From Acidobacteriota bacterium (GTDB lineage: Bacteria; Acidobacteriota; Blastocatellia; RBC074), in assembly GCA_018268995.1 (NCBI GenBank), contig JAFDVL010000119.1, forward strand, positions 24,420 through 67,425: a stretch of 43,006 nucleotides of DNA, written 5' to 3'. The notes beneath the pieces were generated by a model, which was not told where the DNA came from, made no database searches, and worked only from the letters and a program-made list of their open reading frames with translations. This document shows positions 24,344-32,421 of the stretch, in pieces. A program made the translations under genes and the position numbers. Numbering within the stretch: the first letter of the stretch is position 1; the number at the start of each line of letters is the position of its first letter.

Positions 24344-25413
24344 AACAAAGCGTTTACATGACCTGGGCCAAGTACCACGCTGGAGCCAAATACAATTTGG
24401 CCAACAGTGGCATTTTGGGTTGCAGCTTAAGCGACCTTACGATCACACTGGATGACGTCCAGATCAATGGCCCGAATCACGAAGGCTACGCGCCACTCAA
24501 AGAGGCGATTGCCGCACGGTATGCGGTTGATCCCGATTGCGTCGTAACCGCGCAAGGCACTTCGATGGCGAATTTTCTGACGATGGCGACGCTGCTTGAG
24601 CCAGGAGATGAAGTGCTGATTGAGCAACCCGCCTATGATCCATTCTTGGCAGCAGCTTCGTATTTAGGTGCGAGCATTAAGCGATTTTCGCGCCGCTTTG
24701 AGAATGGCTATCAGCTTGATCTCGACAAACTGAAAAATACACTTTCGCCCCAAACAAAATTGATTGTGCTTTCCAATCCGCACAATCCGAGCGGCGTGAA
24801 TCTAAACGTGAACACCTTGGCGCAGGTTGGCGATTTGGCGGCAGCGGTTGGAGCGAAAGTGCTGGTAGATGAAGTGTACCGCGATATTTTGTTTGATGAA
24901 GCAGAACCTGTGGCGCTGCATTTGGGCAGGCATTTCATCACGACCAGCAGTTTGACGAAGGCCTACGGCTTAAGTGGGTTGCGCTGCGGTTGGATTTTAT
25001 GCGAGCCGGAACTAGCCGAACGAATGCGGCGAATGAATGATTTGTTTGGCGCTGTGGGTTCAATGCCAAGCGATTCACTGGCACTCGCAGCCTTTCGACA
25101 ACTGGATCGTTTGCTGGCACGCACACGCTCAATCATTGAGCCGAACCAATACCTGATTCGTAACTTCCTGCAAACGCATGAAGACTATCTGGAATACGTC
25201 TTACCTAAACATTCAATGATCGTTTTTCCACGTCTGAAAAAACTCACTGACAGTGAAGCGTTGCATAATTTGCTGCGGCAGTATGAAACTTCGATTGTGC
25301 CTGGCAAATTTTTTGAGGAAGCGCGCCACTTCAGACTAGGTTTTGCCGTCCAGACAACCGATGTTGAGATTGGCTTAGGAAATCTTTCAAAAACACTTCA
25401 GCAACTGCCCTAA
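24340..25413 (+). CDS. PLP-dependent class I/II aminotransferase
   Basis: A 357-residue fold-type I enzyme. The PLP lysine is Lys207 in SSLTKAYGLSGLRCGW; the NPHNPSG loop (about 146-152) and VDEVYRD (about 176-182) supply the other cofactor contacts, and FRLGF near the C-terminus holds the substrate-carboxylate Arg. It resembles the aspartate-aminotransferase-like group. The amino acid specificity is not readable. I start at the ATG at 24340, which overlaps the permease stop codon and has GAAGAGG upstream. A possible transport-and-catabolise pair with the permease. Confidence 0.9.
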   Translation: MKQSVYMTWAKYHAGAKYNLANSGILGCSLSDLTITLDDVQINGPNHEGYAPLKEAIAARYAVDPDCVVTAQGTSMANFLTMATLLEPGDEVLIEQPAYDPFLAAASYLGASIKRFSRRFENGYQLDLDKLKNTLSPQTKLIVLSNPHNPSGVNLNVNTLAQVGDLAAAVGAKVLVDEVYRDILFDEAEPVALHLGRHFITTSSLTKAYGLSGLRCGWILCEPELAERMRRMNDLFGAVGSMPSDSLALAAFRQLDRLLARTRSIIEPNQYLIRNFLQTHEDYLEYVLPKHSMIVFPRLKKLTDSEALHNLLRQYETSIVPGKFFEEARHFRLGFAVQTTDVEIGLGNLSKTLQQLP

Positions 25414-25415
25414 CA

Positions 25416-26693
25416 ATGATTGTCCGTATTTCAGTTGACTCACTTTTGGCCAGATTTGTGATGGGGGCGATTACTCTCGCGACCTTTGGCGTATTAGTGT
25501 TTGCTGCCCTCTGGTTTGTAATTGTTGGAAGATTGACCGACGAGCGCCTCTCCATTCCGTACGAAGAGTTAAAGGTCGGACTACAATATTTTCCCAATTC
25601 GCCACGCCTGCACTATCGAATTGCTGCCGCAGAAATGCAGGGAGCGAACCGAGACCTCCTCTCTGCCGAATCTCACATCCGGCGCGCCATTACCCTGTTG
25701 CCGTTAGAGTATACATTTCACTTGCTGCTCGGCTCGATTCTTGAAGGGCAAGGCAATCGAGAAGCGGCAGAAGCAGCCTACCGAGAAGCATTGCGGCTGG
25801 CTCCAAGCTACATTGAGGTGCATTGGCGGCTGGCGAATAACCTGGTACGCCAGGGAAAAATTAACGAGTCGTTGGAATATTTTCGTCATGCAACAAGTCG
25901 AAATCTGGGGCTTTTACCCAACGCATACGACCTGATCTGGAATGTTTCTAATGGCAGCATTGAAGCGATAACCAGTATCACAAGTGCAGCGCCTAAGGCC
26001 CAACTAACGCTGGCTGAGTTTCTCGTGAAACAAGCGAAATTTACAGAGGTGGCAACCCTCTATCGGCGCATTGATCGCGAAGCACGACGCGTTGAAGCCG
26101 AGAGCACAGCAACGATCATCACGGCTTTAATTGCAGCGAATCAGATTCCATTAGCGCGTGAGTTGTGGGGAGATGTAATGGGAGGAGAAGAAGGTAAACC
26201 GCCACCTTTACTTTGGAATGGTGGCTTTGAAACTGAAATCAATCCGGTCTTTGCTCAGTTTGATTGGATGCTCAAGGATAATGACTATGCTCGCGTTGCG
26301 TTGGACCCGCAAAACCCGCGATCTGGGTCACAATCCTTGCGTATCGCCTTTATGGGAAAGGATACAGCTCGCATTGATGGAGAAATCAAACAGCTGCTGC
26401 TGGTAAAACCGGGCAAGCGCTATCGGCTTGAATATCAATACAAAATACGCGAGTTAATTACCCCGATGGGGCCGCGCATTGCAGTTACAGATCAGGCCGC
26501 ACAAACAGTCGTCGCTGCCACAGAACCATTACCAGAAGGCACCCATGCCTGGCAACAAGGAAGTCTGGAATTTACTGCTCCAGCCAATGCAACTGCGGTG
26601 GTAATCCAAATCCAACGCATTCCCAAATACTCGTATGATGACCCCACACGCGGATATGTGTGGTTCGATGATTTCGTCTTGAAAGAAATGTAA
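25416..26693 (+). CDS. Membrane-anchored TPR protein with C-terminal carbohydrate-binding-like domain
   Basis: A 425-residue protein with one membrane helix (14-36) and then tetratricopeptide repeats (about 64-165, e.g. GQGNREAAEAAYREALRLAP). A further helical stretch runs to about 255. The C-terminal domain (about 265-425), with LLWNGGFETE...SGSQSLRIAF...YVWFDDF, has the form of a CBM4/9-like jelly roll. This architecture occurs in exopolysaccharide or O-antigen loci, but no glycosyltransferase is nearby. It starts two bases after the aminotransferase stop codon and is followed two bases later by the NIPSNAP-like gene. Scaffold for envelope polysaccharide work is a guess. Confidence 0.85.
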   Translation: MIVRISVDSLLARFVMGAITLATFGVLVFAALWFVIVGRLTDERLSIPYEELKVGLQYFPNSPRLHYRIAAAEMQGANRDLLSAESHIRRAITLLPLEYTFHLLLGSILEGQGNREAAEAAYREALRLAPSYIEVHWRLANNLVRQGKINESLEYFRHATSRNLGLLPNAYDLIWNVSNGSIEAITSITSAAPKAQLTLAEFLVKQAKFTEVATLYRRIDREARRVEAESTATIITALIAANQIPLARELWGDVMGGEEGKPPPLLWNGGFETEINPVFAQFDWMLKDNDYARVALDPQNPRSGSQSLRIAFMGKDTARIDGEIKQLLLVKPGKRYRLEYQYKIRELITPMGPRIAVTDQAAQTVVAATEPLPEGTHAWQQGSLEFTAPANATAVVIQIQRIPKYSYDDPTRGYVWFDDFVLKEM

Positions 26694-26695
26694 TC

Positions 26696-27034
26696 ATGGT
26701 TTTGCTGAAAATCACCTATCGCCTGCGCGCTCATCACATGGCAGAGTTTGAGCAGATATTTCACGAGCAAATCATCCCGCTCGCGCAGGAACACAACCTT
26801 CACCCGCAAGGACTTTGGCGGACGCTCGTTGGAGAGGTCGGTGAATATATGGAATTGTGGCAATTTGCCTCGCTGGCAGAATTCGATCAGCGCTGGCACG
26901 AACTCTTTGCAGACGCCCGTTTGCAGGAAATTTTTAAGACCACAGGCCCAATGGTTGAAGGTGAAAAATTCACATTGCTGGAGCCAGTTGAGAAAAATCA
27001 ATTTTCTCTTTTGACAAAAGGATTGCAACCGTAA
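26696..27034 (+). CDS. NIPSNAP-like dimeric alpha-beta barrel protein
   Basis: A 112-residue cytosolic protein with the ferredoxin-like pattern of NIPSNAP/antibiotic-biosynthesis-monooxygenase folds: strand KITYRLR, helix HMAEFEQIFHEQIIPLAQEH, strand GLWRTLVGEVGEYMELWQF, helix LAEFDQRWHELF. Such proteins usually dimerise; many have no known enzyme activity. It lies two bases downstream of the TPR gene and is the last gene of the operon. Confidence 0.8.
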   Translation: MVLLKITYRLRAHHMAEFEQIFHEQIIPLAQEHNLHPQGLWRTLVGEVGEYMELWQFASLAEFDQRWHELFADARLQEIFKTTGPMVEGEKFTLLEPVEKNQFSLLTKGLQP

Positions 27035-27466
27035 TTTTTTATTTTGTCGAAAAACTGATTATGCTATTATCCGCCGCGTAAGGAACTGAGCAGTATTTCT
27101 CCTTATCCGCTGACCCCTCAGTCAGTGTTCTGAAGCAGGTATTTGCCCTAATTAATTGCCCCCTCGCCTGCCCTTAGAGTATTGCCCCGAAACCTCATTA
27201 TTCATTGGTTGGATTTGTGTCTTTACACTATCGTTATTTGATAGGCTGATGACTTTTATTCGTTTGGTGAAAAGTAACCCGTTAGTCATAAACTTAACGC
27301 CCAAAGCAATTATTCTCTTTATCAGGAAACTGTATATAGCCTTTCGGCATCATAAAACGGGTTTGAGGCGATAGAACATTTATAAATTACTTACTCTTTC
27401 ACGTTCATGTATTCTTTGTAGAAACGATTAACAAACAAATAACCAAACGGGCGAGGAGTTATCGCT
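27035..27466. other. Long AT-rich intergenic region before the coiled-coil gene
   Basis: A 432-base stretch without a convincing gene. TTGTCG at 27044-27049 and TATTAT at 27065-27070 are spaced 15 bases, a possible but short-spaced promoter on the + strand. If used, the downstream gene would have a leader of about 390 bases. GAGGAG lies ten bases before the ATG at 27467. I see no strong hairpin or known riboswitch. Confidence 0.35.
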
Positions 27467-27733
27467 ATGAGCGCAGCAATCCAATTAGTTAGTCCACAAA
27501 TTATCCATCCTGAAAAGACTCTGGCTGAAATTGAGTCTTTTGCTTCCGGTTCATCAGAACAACGGCTGAAACGCGCGGTTGAGTATATCCATGAACTACA
27601 GGCCGAACTTCGCACACTGCATTCAGAATTAGCACGCGCTGAACGTGCGCTGGCACATCGTGACACGCTTTTGCGCAATGCAATTTTACGCGAGCAAGAG
27701 TTACGTGCAGAGTTGGTCAAAGGTGCATTCTAA
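27467..27733 (+). CDS. Small coiled-coil protein of unknown function
   Basis: An 88-residue soluble protein. The N-terminal 25 residues are mixed; from about 28 to the end it is a continuous amphipathic helix with heptads (RLKRAVEYIHELQAELRTLH...ARAERALAHRDTLLRNAI), so an elongated dimer is likely. A good Shine-Dalgarno (GAGGAG) and sensible codon use support it. It stands alone between a long AT-rich leader and a terminator, facing the PilZ gene. I cannot assign a family. Confidence 0.7.
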   Translation: MSAAIQLVSPQIIHPEKTLAEIESFASGSSEQRLKRAVEYIHELQAELRTLHSELARAERALAHRDTLLRNAILREQELRAELVKGAF

Positions 27734-27878
27734 GCTTTCGGCCTTCTCAATACAGCAGGGTTCTTTTTCTGTGGTTTCATGCCTGCTGCGCTAATTTGGG
27801 GCCGTTCCTCACATTGCTTGAGTTGCAACACCGGGCCTAAATTTCTCAAGTTTGTTTCCAATAATATAAAAAGCAATT

Positions 27879-27911
27879 GGCTCACCGACGGATAGCGCCC
27901 ATCGGTGAGCC
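27879..27911. terminator. Hairpin between convergent genes, probable terminator
   Basis: GGCTCACCGA at 27879-27888 pairs perfectly with TCGGTGAGCC at 27902-27911 around a 13-base loop. On the + strand TGTTCTTTG follows; on the - strand AATTGCTTTTTATATT follows. It is therefore a better terminator for the PilZ gene than for the coiled-coil gene. Confidence 0.65.
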
Positions 27912-27944
27912 TGTTCTTTGCGTAATATCTGTTAAGGTATAGCT

Positions 27945-28628
27945 CTAGCGCACGGGTTTGATTTCCCACTGTGACAGTGCGGAAACAGCCATCCCCATCA
28001 TCACCCATCGTTTGGGTGTAGTGAGGAAATGGAGGCCTACGCGCCAGGAACCATCAGATTGATGGGTATATTTGACTACACCTTCAACCTGAAACTGCCC
28101 CTCTAATCCTGATAACTTGAGCAAATCTCCTACACCTACCTGACGACTAAGGCGCAGGCAAACACCACGACGGCTAACATCTTCTGTATACACTTCGTCG
28201 GTAAAAACCTGTCCAAAGCGATCTTTGCCCTCAATCATTAATTTCACTCCCAGCCGAACGCGCGTATCGCGCAATCGAACTCCGGGCAAATCATCAGTGT
28301 CTTTTTCAACAGCAGTTTTCTCAATGATTTCGTGAATTTTGGCTAAATCGCTTTCAGCAATTTCCAGGAATCTAACCCCAACACCAACTTCAGCCTGGAT
28401 AAATCTGACTTGTGCGGTGGCTTGAATAAAAGAGCGATCCGGCAGATTCAGGCGCAGATGAACCAAAGCGCCCGCCTGTAATGGCAATTTTGTAGCAATA
28501 AAAACGCCGCCAATACTAAGGTTGGTCGCCTTCACACGATAGGTTTCTCCCTGACAGAATAAAGTCACCGGATACCCAGTATCAACGCGCCGATAGCGTC
28601 TTCTGTCTGCACTATTTTCTTTGGACAT
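27945..28628 (-). CDS. Double PilZ-domain protein (c-di-GMP receptor candidate)
   Basis: A 227-residue cytosolic protein with two PilZ domains. The first (about 8-100) has both c-di-GMP motifs: RRRYRR (9-14, satisfying RxxxR) and NLSIGG (36-41, satisfying N/DxSxxG). The second (about 116-205) keeps DVSRRG (150-155) but lacks a properly spaced RxxxR, so it may not bind the nucleotide on its own. Start at the ATG ending 28628, with GGAG about eight bases upstream. It is divergent from the Flp pilin gene, 592 bases apart. A link between c-di-GMP and pilus or surface behaviour is plausible but inferred from position. Confidence 0.88.
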   Translation of the reverse strand: MSKENSADRRRYRRVDTGYPVTLFCQGETYRVKATNLSIGGVFIATKLPLQAGALVHLRLNLPDRSFIQATAQVRFIQAEVGVGVRFLEIAESDLAKIHEIIEKTAVEKDTDDLPGVRLRDTRVRLGVKLMIEGKDRFGQVFTDEVYTEDVSRRGVCLRLSRQVGVGDLLKLSGLEGQFQVEGVVKYTHQSDGSWRVGLHFLTTPKRWVMMGMAVSALSQWEIKPVR

Positions 28629-28806
28629 GATTCGGACTCCGCTTTTTCTAGTAGTAATCTCGTCTGCATGGAGGCTCATGCGAGCAATGTATTTTTAACT
28701 GGCTTTTGTTGTTCCGGTGTTTTAATCCGATGATGAAGATGTGACACACTTAAAATCTCATCCGTAAAGTCACAGCTGAGCAGCTAACTTGTGACAAAAT
28801 TTCGGC

Positions 28807-28836
28807 TTTACAGCAAGTAAAAAAGATTGCTATACT
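28807..28836 (+). promoter_or_regulatory. Sigma-70-type promoter upstream of the Flp pilin
   Basis: TTTACA (28807-28812), an 18-base spacer and TATACT (28831-28836) form a good vegetative promoter on the + strand. Transcription would begin near 28843 and give a leader of about 378 bases before the pilin ATG at 29221. Confidence 0.6.
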
Positions 28837-28894
28837 GCGGGCGTTTTTTAACAATAAACAATTGGTGCTAGGCGATTTGTTCTTTTAGAGAAAC

Positions 28895-29065
28895 CTCACG
28901 GCAGGCTTCATAGTAGCTATTCATTCTTCACATTAATTTACCAAGCTAGCTACTCCTGCCAACGATCAGTTATTTTTCATCAATTCCACCCCCTTAACCC
29001 GCATGGCGGATTTAGAATTGATGCTCCGTAAACCTTAAAGTCATAGGCCCCCTCACAGAATCCTG
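28895..29065 (+). ncRNA. Structured 5' leader of the Flp pilin gene (candidate regulatory RNA)
   Basis: Three successive stem-loops are readable. AGTAGCT near 28911 pairs with AGCTACT near 28946 within outer GGCAG/CTGCC. CATCAATTC (28976-28984) pairs with GAATTGATG (29013-29021), with an inner CCGC-ATG-GCGG hairpin (28997-29007). AGGCC near 29046 pairs with GGCCT near 29072, with ACAG/CTGT inside. I recognise no standard riboswitch core. It could be a cis-regulatory leader or a separate small RNA. Confidence 0.4.
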
Positions 29066-29220
29066 TTTCAGGCCTTTGGCGCCCAACAAAGTCTGAGACA
29101 ATCTCATCAGGGTTTTGACTGATGTGTATTAGTGCAAAAAGTACCGAAAGCGAGCCTTGTCGGAAAAGCGCCGGGTTTCCTCACACGGGTTTCAGACTTC
29201 TGGTTGGAAGGATGATCAAT

Positions 29221-29406
29221 ATGTTTACCAAGACGCGAGCGTTCCTCTCCGACGAGCGCGGTCAGGATTTAGTCGAGTATTCGCTTCTCTGCGTGATCAT
29301 TGGATGCGTAGTGGTTGCCTACTTGACTGGTGTCGGGACAAGCCTCCAAGGAATCCTCAGTAAAATCAGCTCTTCATTGGATACCGTGGATCAGACACTT
29401 CAATAA
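29221..29406 (+). CDS. Flp/Fap-type pilin
   Basis: A 61-residue type IVb pilin precursor. It has a short charged leader, the processing-region pattern DERGQDLVEYSLL with the conserved Glu-Tyr pair, a hydrophobic helix (CVIIGCVVVAYLTGVG) and a short polar tail. TadV/FppA-type prepilin peptidase would cut before the helix; Flp pilins build adhesive or DNA-uptake pili with the Tad machinery. No tad genes are in the window, so this is an orphan pilin relying on genes elsewhere. The ATG at 29221 is chosen because GGAAGG lies nine bases upstream; an in-frame reading from 29122 has non-coding character. It ends five bases from the convergent MFS gene. Confidence 0.9.
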   Translation: MFTKTRAFLSDERGQDLVEYSLLCVIIGCVVVAYLTGVGTSLQGILSKISSSLDTVDQTLQ

Positions 29407-29411
29407 CCCTG

Positions 29412-30608
29412 CTATTTGAGACGGACGAGCGAAAGCAAGAACGCAAGAAAAGTTAATACTGCACAAGCGATGAAGGGCGTGAGTTGCCCGGCATACGCCA
29501 TCATCAGTCCGCCCAAAAACGGACCGATAGAGCGCGCCAGACTGCCAGCCGCCTGTGTCATCCCCAACGTGCTTCCCTGTTCGGTGTTTGGCGTGCGCTG
29601 AGAAACGAGCGTGGGCAACAAACTGCTGGTCAGCCCCGTGCCAACAGACAAGAGGCCGAGAACGACCAACAGTGGGGCTAATGTTGGCGTCCAGGGCAAG
29701 GCAAAATACGCAACAATTAACAACACTTGTCCAGAAAGTAGCAGCGTTTTCTCTGAGGTTGATTTCACCAACCTTCCAAGGAATCCCCCCTGAATAATCG
29801 CTCCGACCAATCCACTATACACAAATAAATAACTGACATGGCTGGGATCGTACTCATATTTCGTCTTGGCAAAGAGTGGGAACAAGGGTTGGAAAATGCC
29901 AAAAGCCAATGTCGCGACGAATAAAATCAACACAGGAAATCGAATATCAGGATTCTTCAATACGCGTCCAATATCACGAAAATGTTCGCCCAAGTTTAGC
30001 GAGGTCTGCCGTTTTTGCTTGAGAGATTCTGGCAGGAAGAAATAAATCAGAATCGAGTTCGTAAACGCCAGGACAGCAGCAAAAAAGAATGGAGCATGAA
30101 TGCTATATGAACTCAAAGCACCACCCAACCCAGGCCCAAAGATAAATCCCAAGCCAAATCCTGCTCCGATCAACCCCATTCCTTTGGCACGATTCTCTAG
30201 GGTGGTGACATCAGCAATATAAGCCTGCGCGGTTGAGACGTTCCCACCCGTTGCACCGTCAAATAAACGTGCGGCTAACAGCAGCCATAGAGAATTTGCA
30301 AACCCTAGACCCAGAAACGCCAGCCCCGAACAGAACACACTGAACATCAAAACGGGCCGCCGTCCAACACGATCAGACAAGCGACCGAGTAACGGGGTAA
30401 AGAAAAACTGTGCGAAGGAATAAGCGCCGACGATAATTCCAATCAGGAGATTAACTGTTTCTTTACTGTAATGTGGGGCCAGATCATAAGCGTAAAAGGG
30501 CAACAACGGCACCACCATCCCAAAGCCGATTAAATCAATTAATATCGTAATGAAAATAAGCAAAAGGGGCGAAACGCCGCCCCTCTTTTGAGTCTGTGGT
30601 TCTTCCAT
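29412..30608 (-). CDS. MFS transporter, DHA1 drug-efflux type
   Basis: A 398-residue inner-membrane protein with twelve predicted helices. Motif A, GRLSDRVGRRPVL, lies between helices 2 and 3, and the helix-5 motif is GAGFGLGFIFGPGLGG. Sequence and length resemble TetA-like proton antiporters of the DHA1 family, which export drugs or metabolites. It starts nine bases after the ilvE stop codon on the same strand, so the two are co-transcribed; export of an amino-acid-related compound would fit but is a guess. Confidence 0.9.
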   Translation of the reverse strand: MEEPQTQKRGGVSPLLLIFITILIDLIGFGMVVPLLPFYAYDLAPHYSKETVNLLIGIIVGAYSFAQFFFTPLLGRLSDRVGRRPVLMFSVFCSGLAFLGLGFANSLWLLLAARLFDGATGGNVSTAQAYIADVTTLENRAKGMGLIGAGFGLGFIFGPGLGGALSSYSIHAPFFFAAVLAFTNSILIYFFLPESLKQKRQTSLNLGEHFRDIGRVLKNPDIRFPVLILFVATLAFGIFQPLFPLFAKTKYEYDPSHVSYLFVYSGLVGAIIQGGFLGRLVKSTSEKTLLLSGQVLLIVAYFALPWTPTLAPLLVVLGLLSVGTGLTSSLLPTLVSQRTPNTEQGSTLGMTQAAGSLARSIGPFLGGLMMAYAGQLTPFIACAVLTFLAFLLSLVRLK

Positions 30609-30617
30609 TTTTGATGA

Positions 30618-31547
30618 CTATTCTTTGACGAATGACAGCCAATTTCCTGGCGCTTCCTTCTCTCCTGAAGTGATCGCAAAGAATTCTTTCTGAATTGCAG
30701 CCGTGATCGGCCCGCGCGAGCCATTGCCAATTTTGATCTTGTCAATGCTGCGAACCGGGGTAACTTCGGCAGCCGTGCCCGTAAAGAAAATCTCATCGGC
30801 AATATACAGCGCCGCTCGCGGCATCACTTGTTCACGAACTTCGTAGCCTAGATTTTTCGCTAACTGCATCACTGAATCCCGCGTAATGCCTGGCAGCACA
30901 GCCGAACTGAGCGGCGGCGTGTAGAGCACACCGTCTTTAATAATGAAAATATTTTCGCCGCTGCCTTCACTGACATTTCCGTTACCGTCCAATGCAATGC
31001 CTTCAGAGTAGCCGTTCTTGATTGCGTCCATCTTGATCAACTGGGAGTTCAGATAATTCGCCGCCGACTTCGCAGTCGCAGGCAATGTGTTGGCATTCAT
31101 GCGCGACCAACTGGCGATGCACACATCTACGCCCTGTTCCACTGCCTCTGCACCAAGGTATTTGCCCCATACCCAACTGGCAATATAAATCTCAATCGGA
31201 TTGCCGAGCGGATTCACGCCAAATGGCCCATAGCCACGAAACACAACAGGCCGGATATAGCATTCCTGAAAATCGTTCACGCGTACGGTTTCGACACAGG
31301 CATTGACGAGATCATCTACGGAATAGTCTAACTCCATGCGAAAAACGTATGCCGAGTTTCGTAACCGTTCGATGTGCTCACGCAAGCGAAAAATCGCTGG
31401 CCCGTTGGGCGTCGAGTAACATCGAATGCCTTCAAATACAGACGATGCATAATGAATCACGTGTGACATCACATGAATGTTCGCATCGTTCCAATCAACA
31501 AATTTTCCGTTATGCCAAATTTTCTTTGCAACTTCTGGACTTGCCAC
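30618..31547 (-). CDS. ilvE: Branched-chain amino acid aminotransferase
   Basis: A 309-residue fold-type IV PLP enzyme interconverting branched-chain amino acids and their 2-oxo acids. The PLP lysine is Lys160 in TLPATAKSAANYLNS, in the position of Lys159 of the E. coli enzyme. Other signatures are VFEGIRCY near 38-44, EGSGENIFI and FFTGTAAEVTPV. The start is a GTG with AAGGAG eight bases upstream. Last step of valine, leucine and isoleucine synthesis; no other ilv genes are nearby. The MFS gene follows nine bases later. Confidence 0.95.
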   Translation of the reverse strand: MASPEVAKKIWHNGKFVDWNDANIHVMSHVIHYASSVFEGIRCYSTPNGPAIFRLREHIERLRNSAYVFRMELDYSVDDLVNACVETVRVNDFQECYIRPVVFRGYGPFGVNPLGNPIEIYIASWVWGKYLGAEAVEQGVDVCIASWSRMNANTLPATAKSAANYLNSQLIKMDAIKNGYSEGIALDGNGNVSEGSGENIFIIKDGVLYTPPLSSAVLPGITRDSVMQLAKNLGYEVREQVMPRAALYIADEIFFTGTAAEVTPVRSIDKIKIGNGSRGPITAAIQKEFFAITSGEKEAPGNWLSFVKE

Positions 31548-31725
31548 TGCGCTTGCTCCTTAGGAATTGGGGACAACTCTTAGTACGACACGGGAGAGTA
31601 AAATAAGCCGCCATCTTACGGGCTGGTGTTTGAAGGTGTCAAGGTGCGGTTTTTGCATTCGCACTCTTCATCAAGTACCCTTTCGCTCTGCTAAAGGCAA
31701 CAAACAATGGGTAAATAACAACACA

Positions 31726-32421
31726 ATGACAGAATCCGCAGATCGGTTGTATTCATTCGCCGACATTTCTTGCTACAGCTTCAAACAAAGGCTCATCATT
31801 CGCGTAGCGGGCGTAGCGCTGTATTGGCTGATTCGTGTAATTGGTGCAACGATGCGTTTTGAGGTTAAGGGATGGGAAAACTTCAGTGAAACTGAACCGC
31901 TGATTTACTGCTTCTGGCACAACCGCATTCCCATCGCAACGTATTTCTGGCGCAATCGCGGTATCGTCGTGATGTCGTCGCGCAGCTTTGATTCGGAATA
32001 CATTGCGCGATTCATTCAACGATTTGGTTATGGTGCAGCCAGAGGAAGCTCGACTCGTGGAGGCAAAGCAGCATTGATTCAGATGATTCGAGCAGTGCGC
32101 GACGGCAAAAGCGCGGCATTCACTGTGGATGGCCCGCGCGGCCCGATTTACGAAGCTAAGCCGGGAGCCGTGCTGCTTGCAGCGAAAGCTAACGCGGCGA
32201 TTTTACCATTTTCAATTTCGCTGAATCGGTACTGGCAATTGCCAAGTTGGGACAAGATTCAAATCCCCAAACCCTTTTCCCGCGCCTACGTCGTAATCGG
32301 CCCTCCCATCAAGGTCGAAGACGATCCGGCAACGCACGAGGGCAAGCATCAGGAGTTACAAAACGCATTAGATGAATTGCGGCTTGTAAGCGATCAACTG
32401 GCGCATCCATCTGCGTCCTAG
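31726..32421 (+). CDS. Lysophospholipid acyltransferase-like protein (DUF374)
   Basis: A 231-residue membrane-associated protein of the DUF374/LPLAT-like group. Motifs: FWHNR (63-67), MSSRSFDSEYIARF, RGSSTRGG (107-114) and DGPRGP (135-140), followed by PGAVLLAAKANAAILPFS. A hydrophobic helix lies at about 24-40. Proteins of this type are thought to transfer acyl chains to lipid A-like or phospholipid acceptors. The ATG at 31726 has only a weak ribosome site, but longer readings add unrelated sequence. Its stop codon overlaps that of the convergent exchanger gene. Confidence 0.85.
   Translation: MTESADRLYSFADISCYSFKQRLIIRVAGVALYWLIRVIGATMRFEVKGWENFSETEPLIYCFWHNRIPIATYFWRNRGIVVMSSRSFDSEYIARFIQRFGYGAARGSSTRGGKAALIQMIRAVRDGKSAAFTVDGPRGPIYEAKPGAVLLAAKANAAILPFSISLNRYWQLPSWDKIQIPKPFSRAYVVIGPPIKVEDDPATHEGKHQELQNALDELRLVSDQLAHPSAS

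Noticed and set aside
29130..29215. Possible c-di-GMP (GEMM-type) riboswitch before the pilin
   Set aside because: Some words (gtgcaaa, cgaaag, gccggg) recall the family, but the conserved core and tetraloop receptor order are not there. Kept only as a search to run, not as a call.
29122..29220. Longer start for the Flp pilin
   Set aside because: The extra 33 residues have no pilin character, and the ATG at 29221 has a well-spaced GGAAGG.
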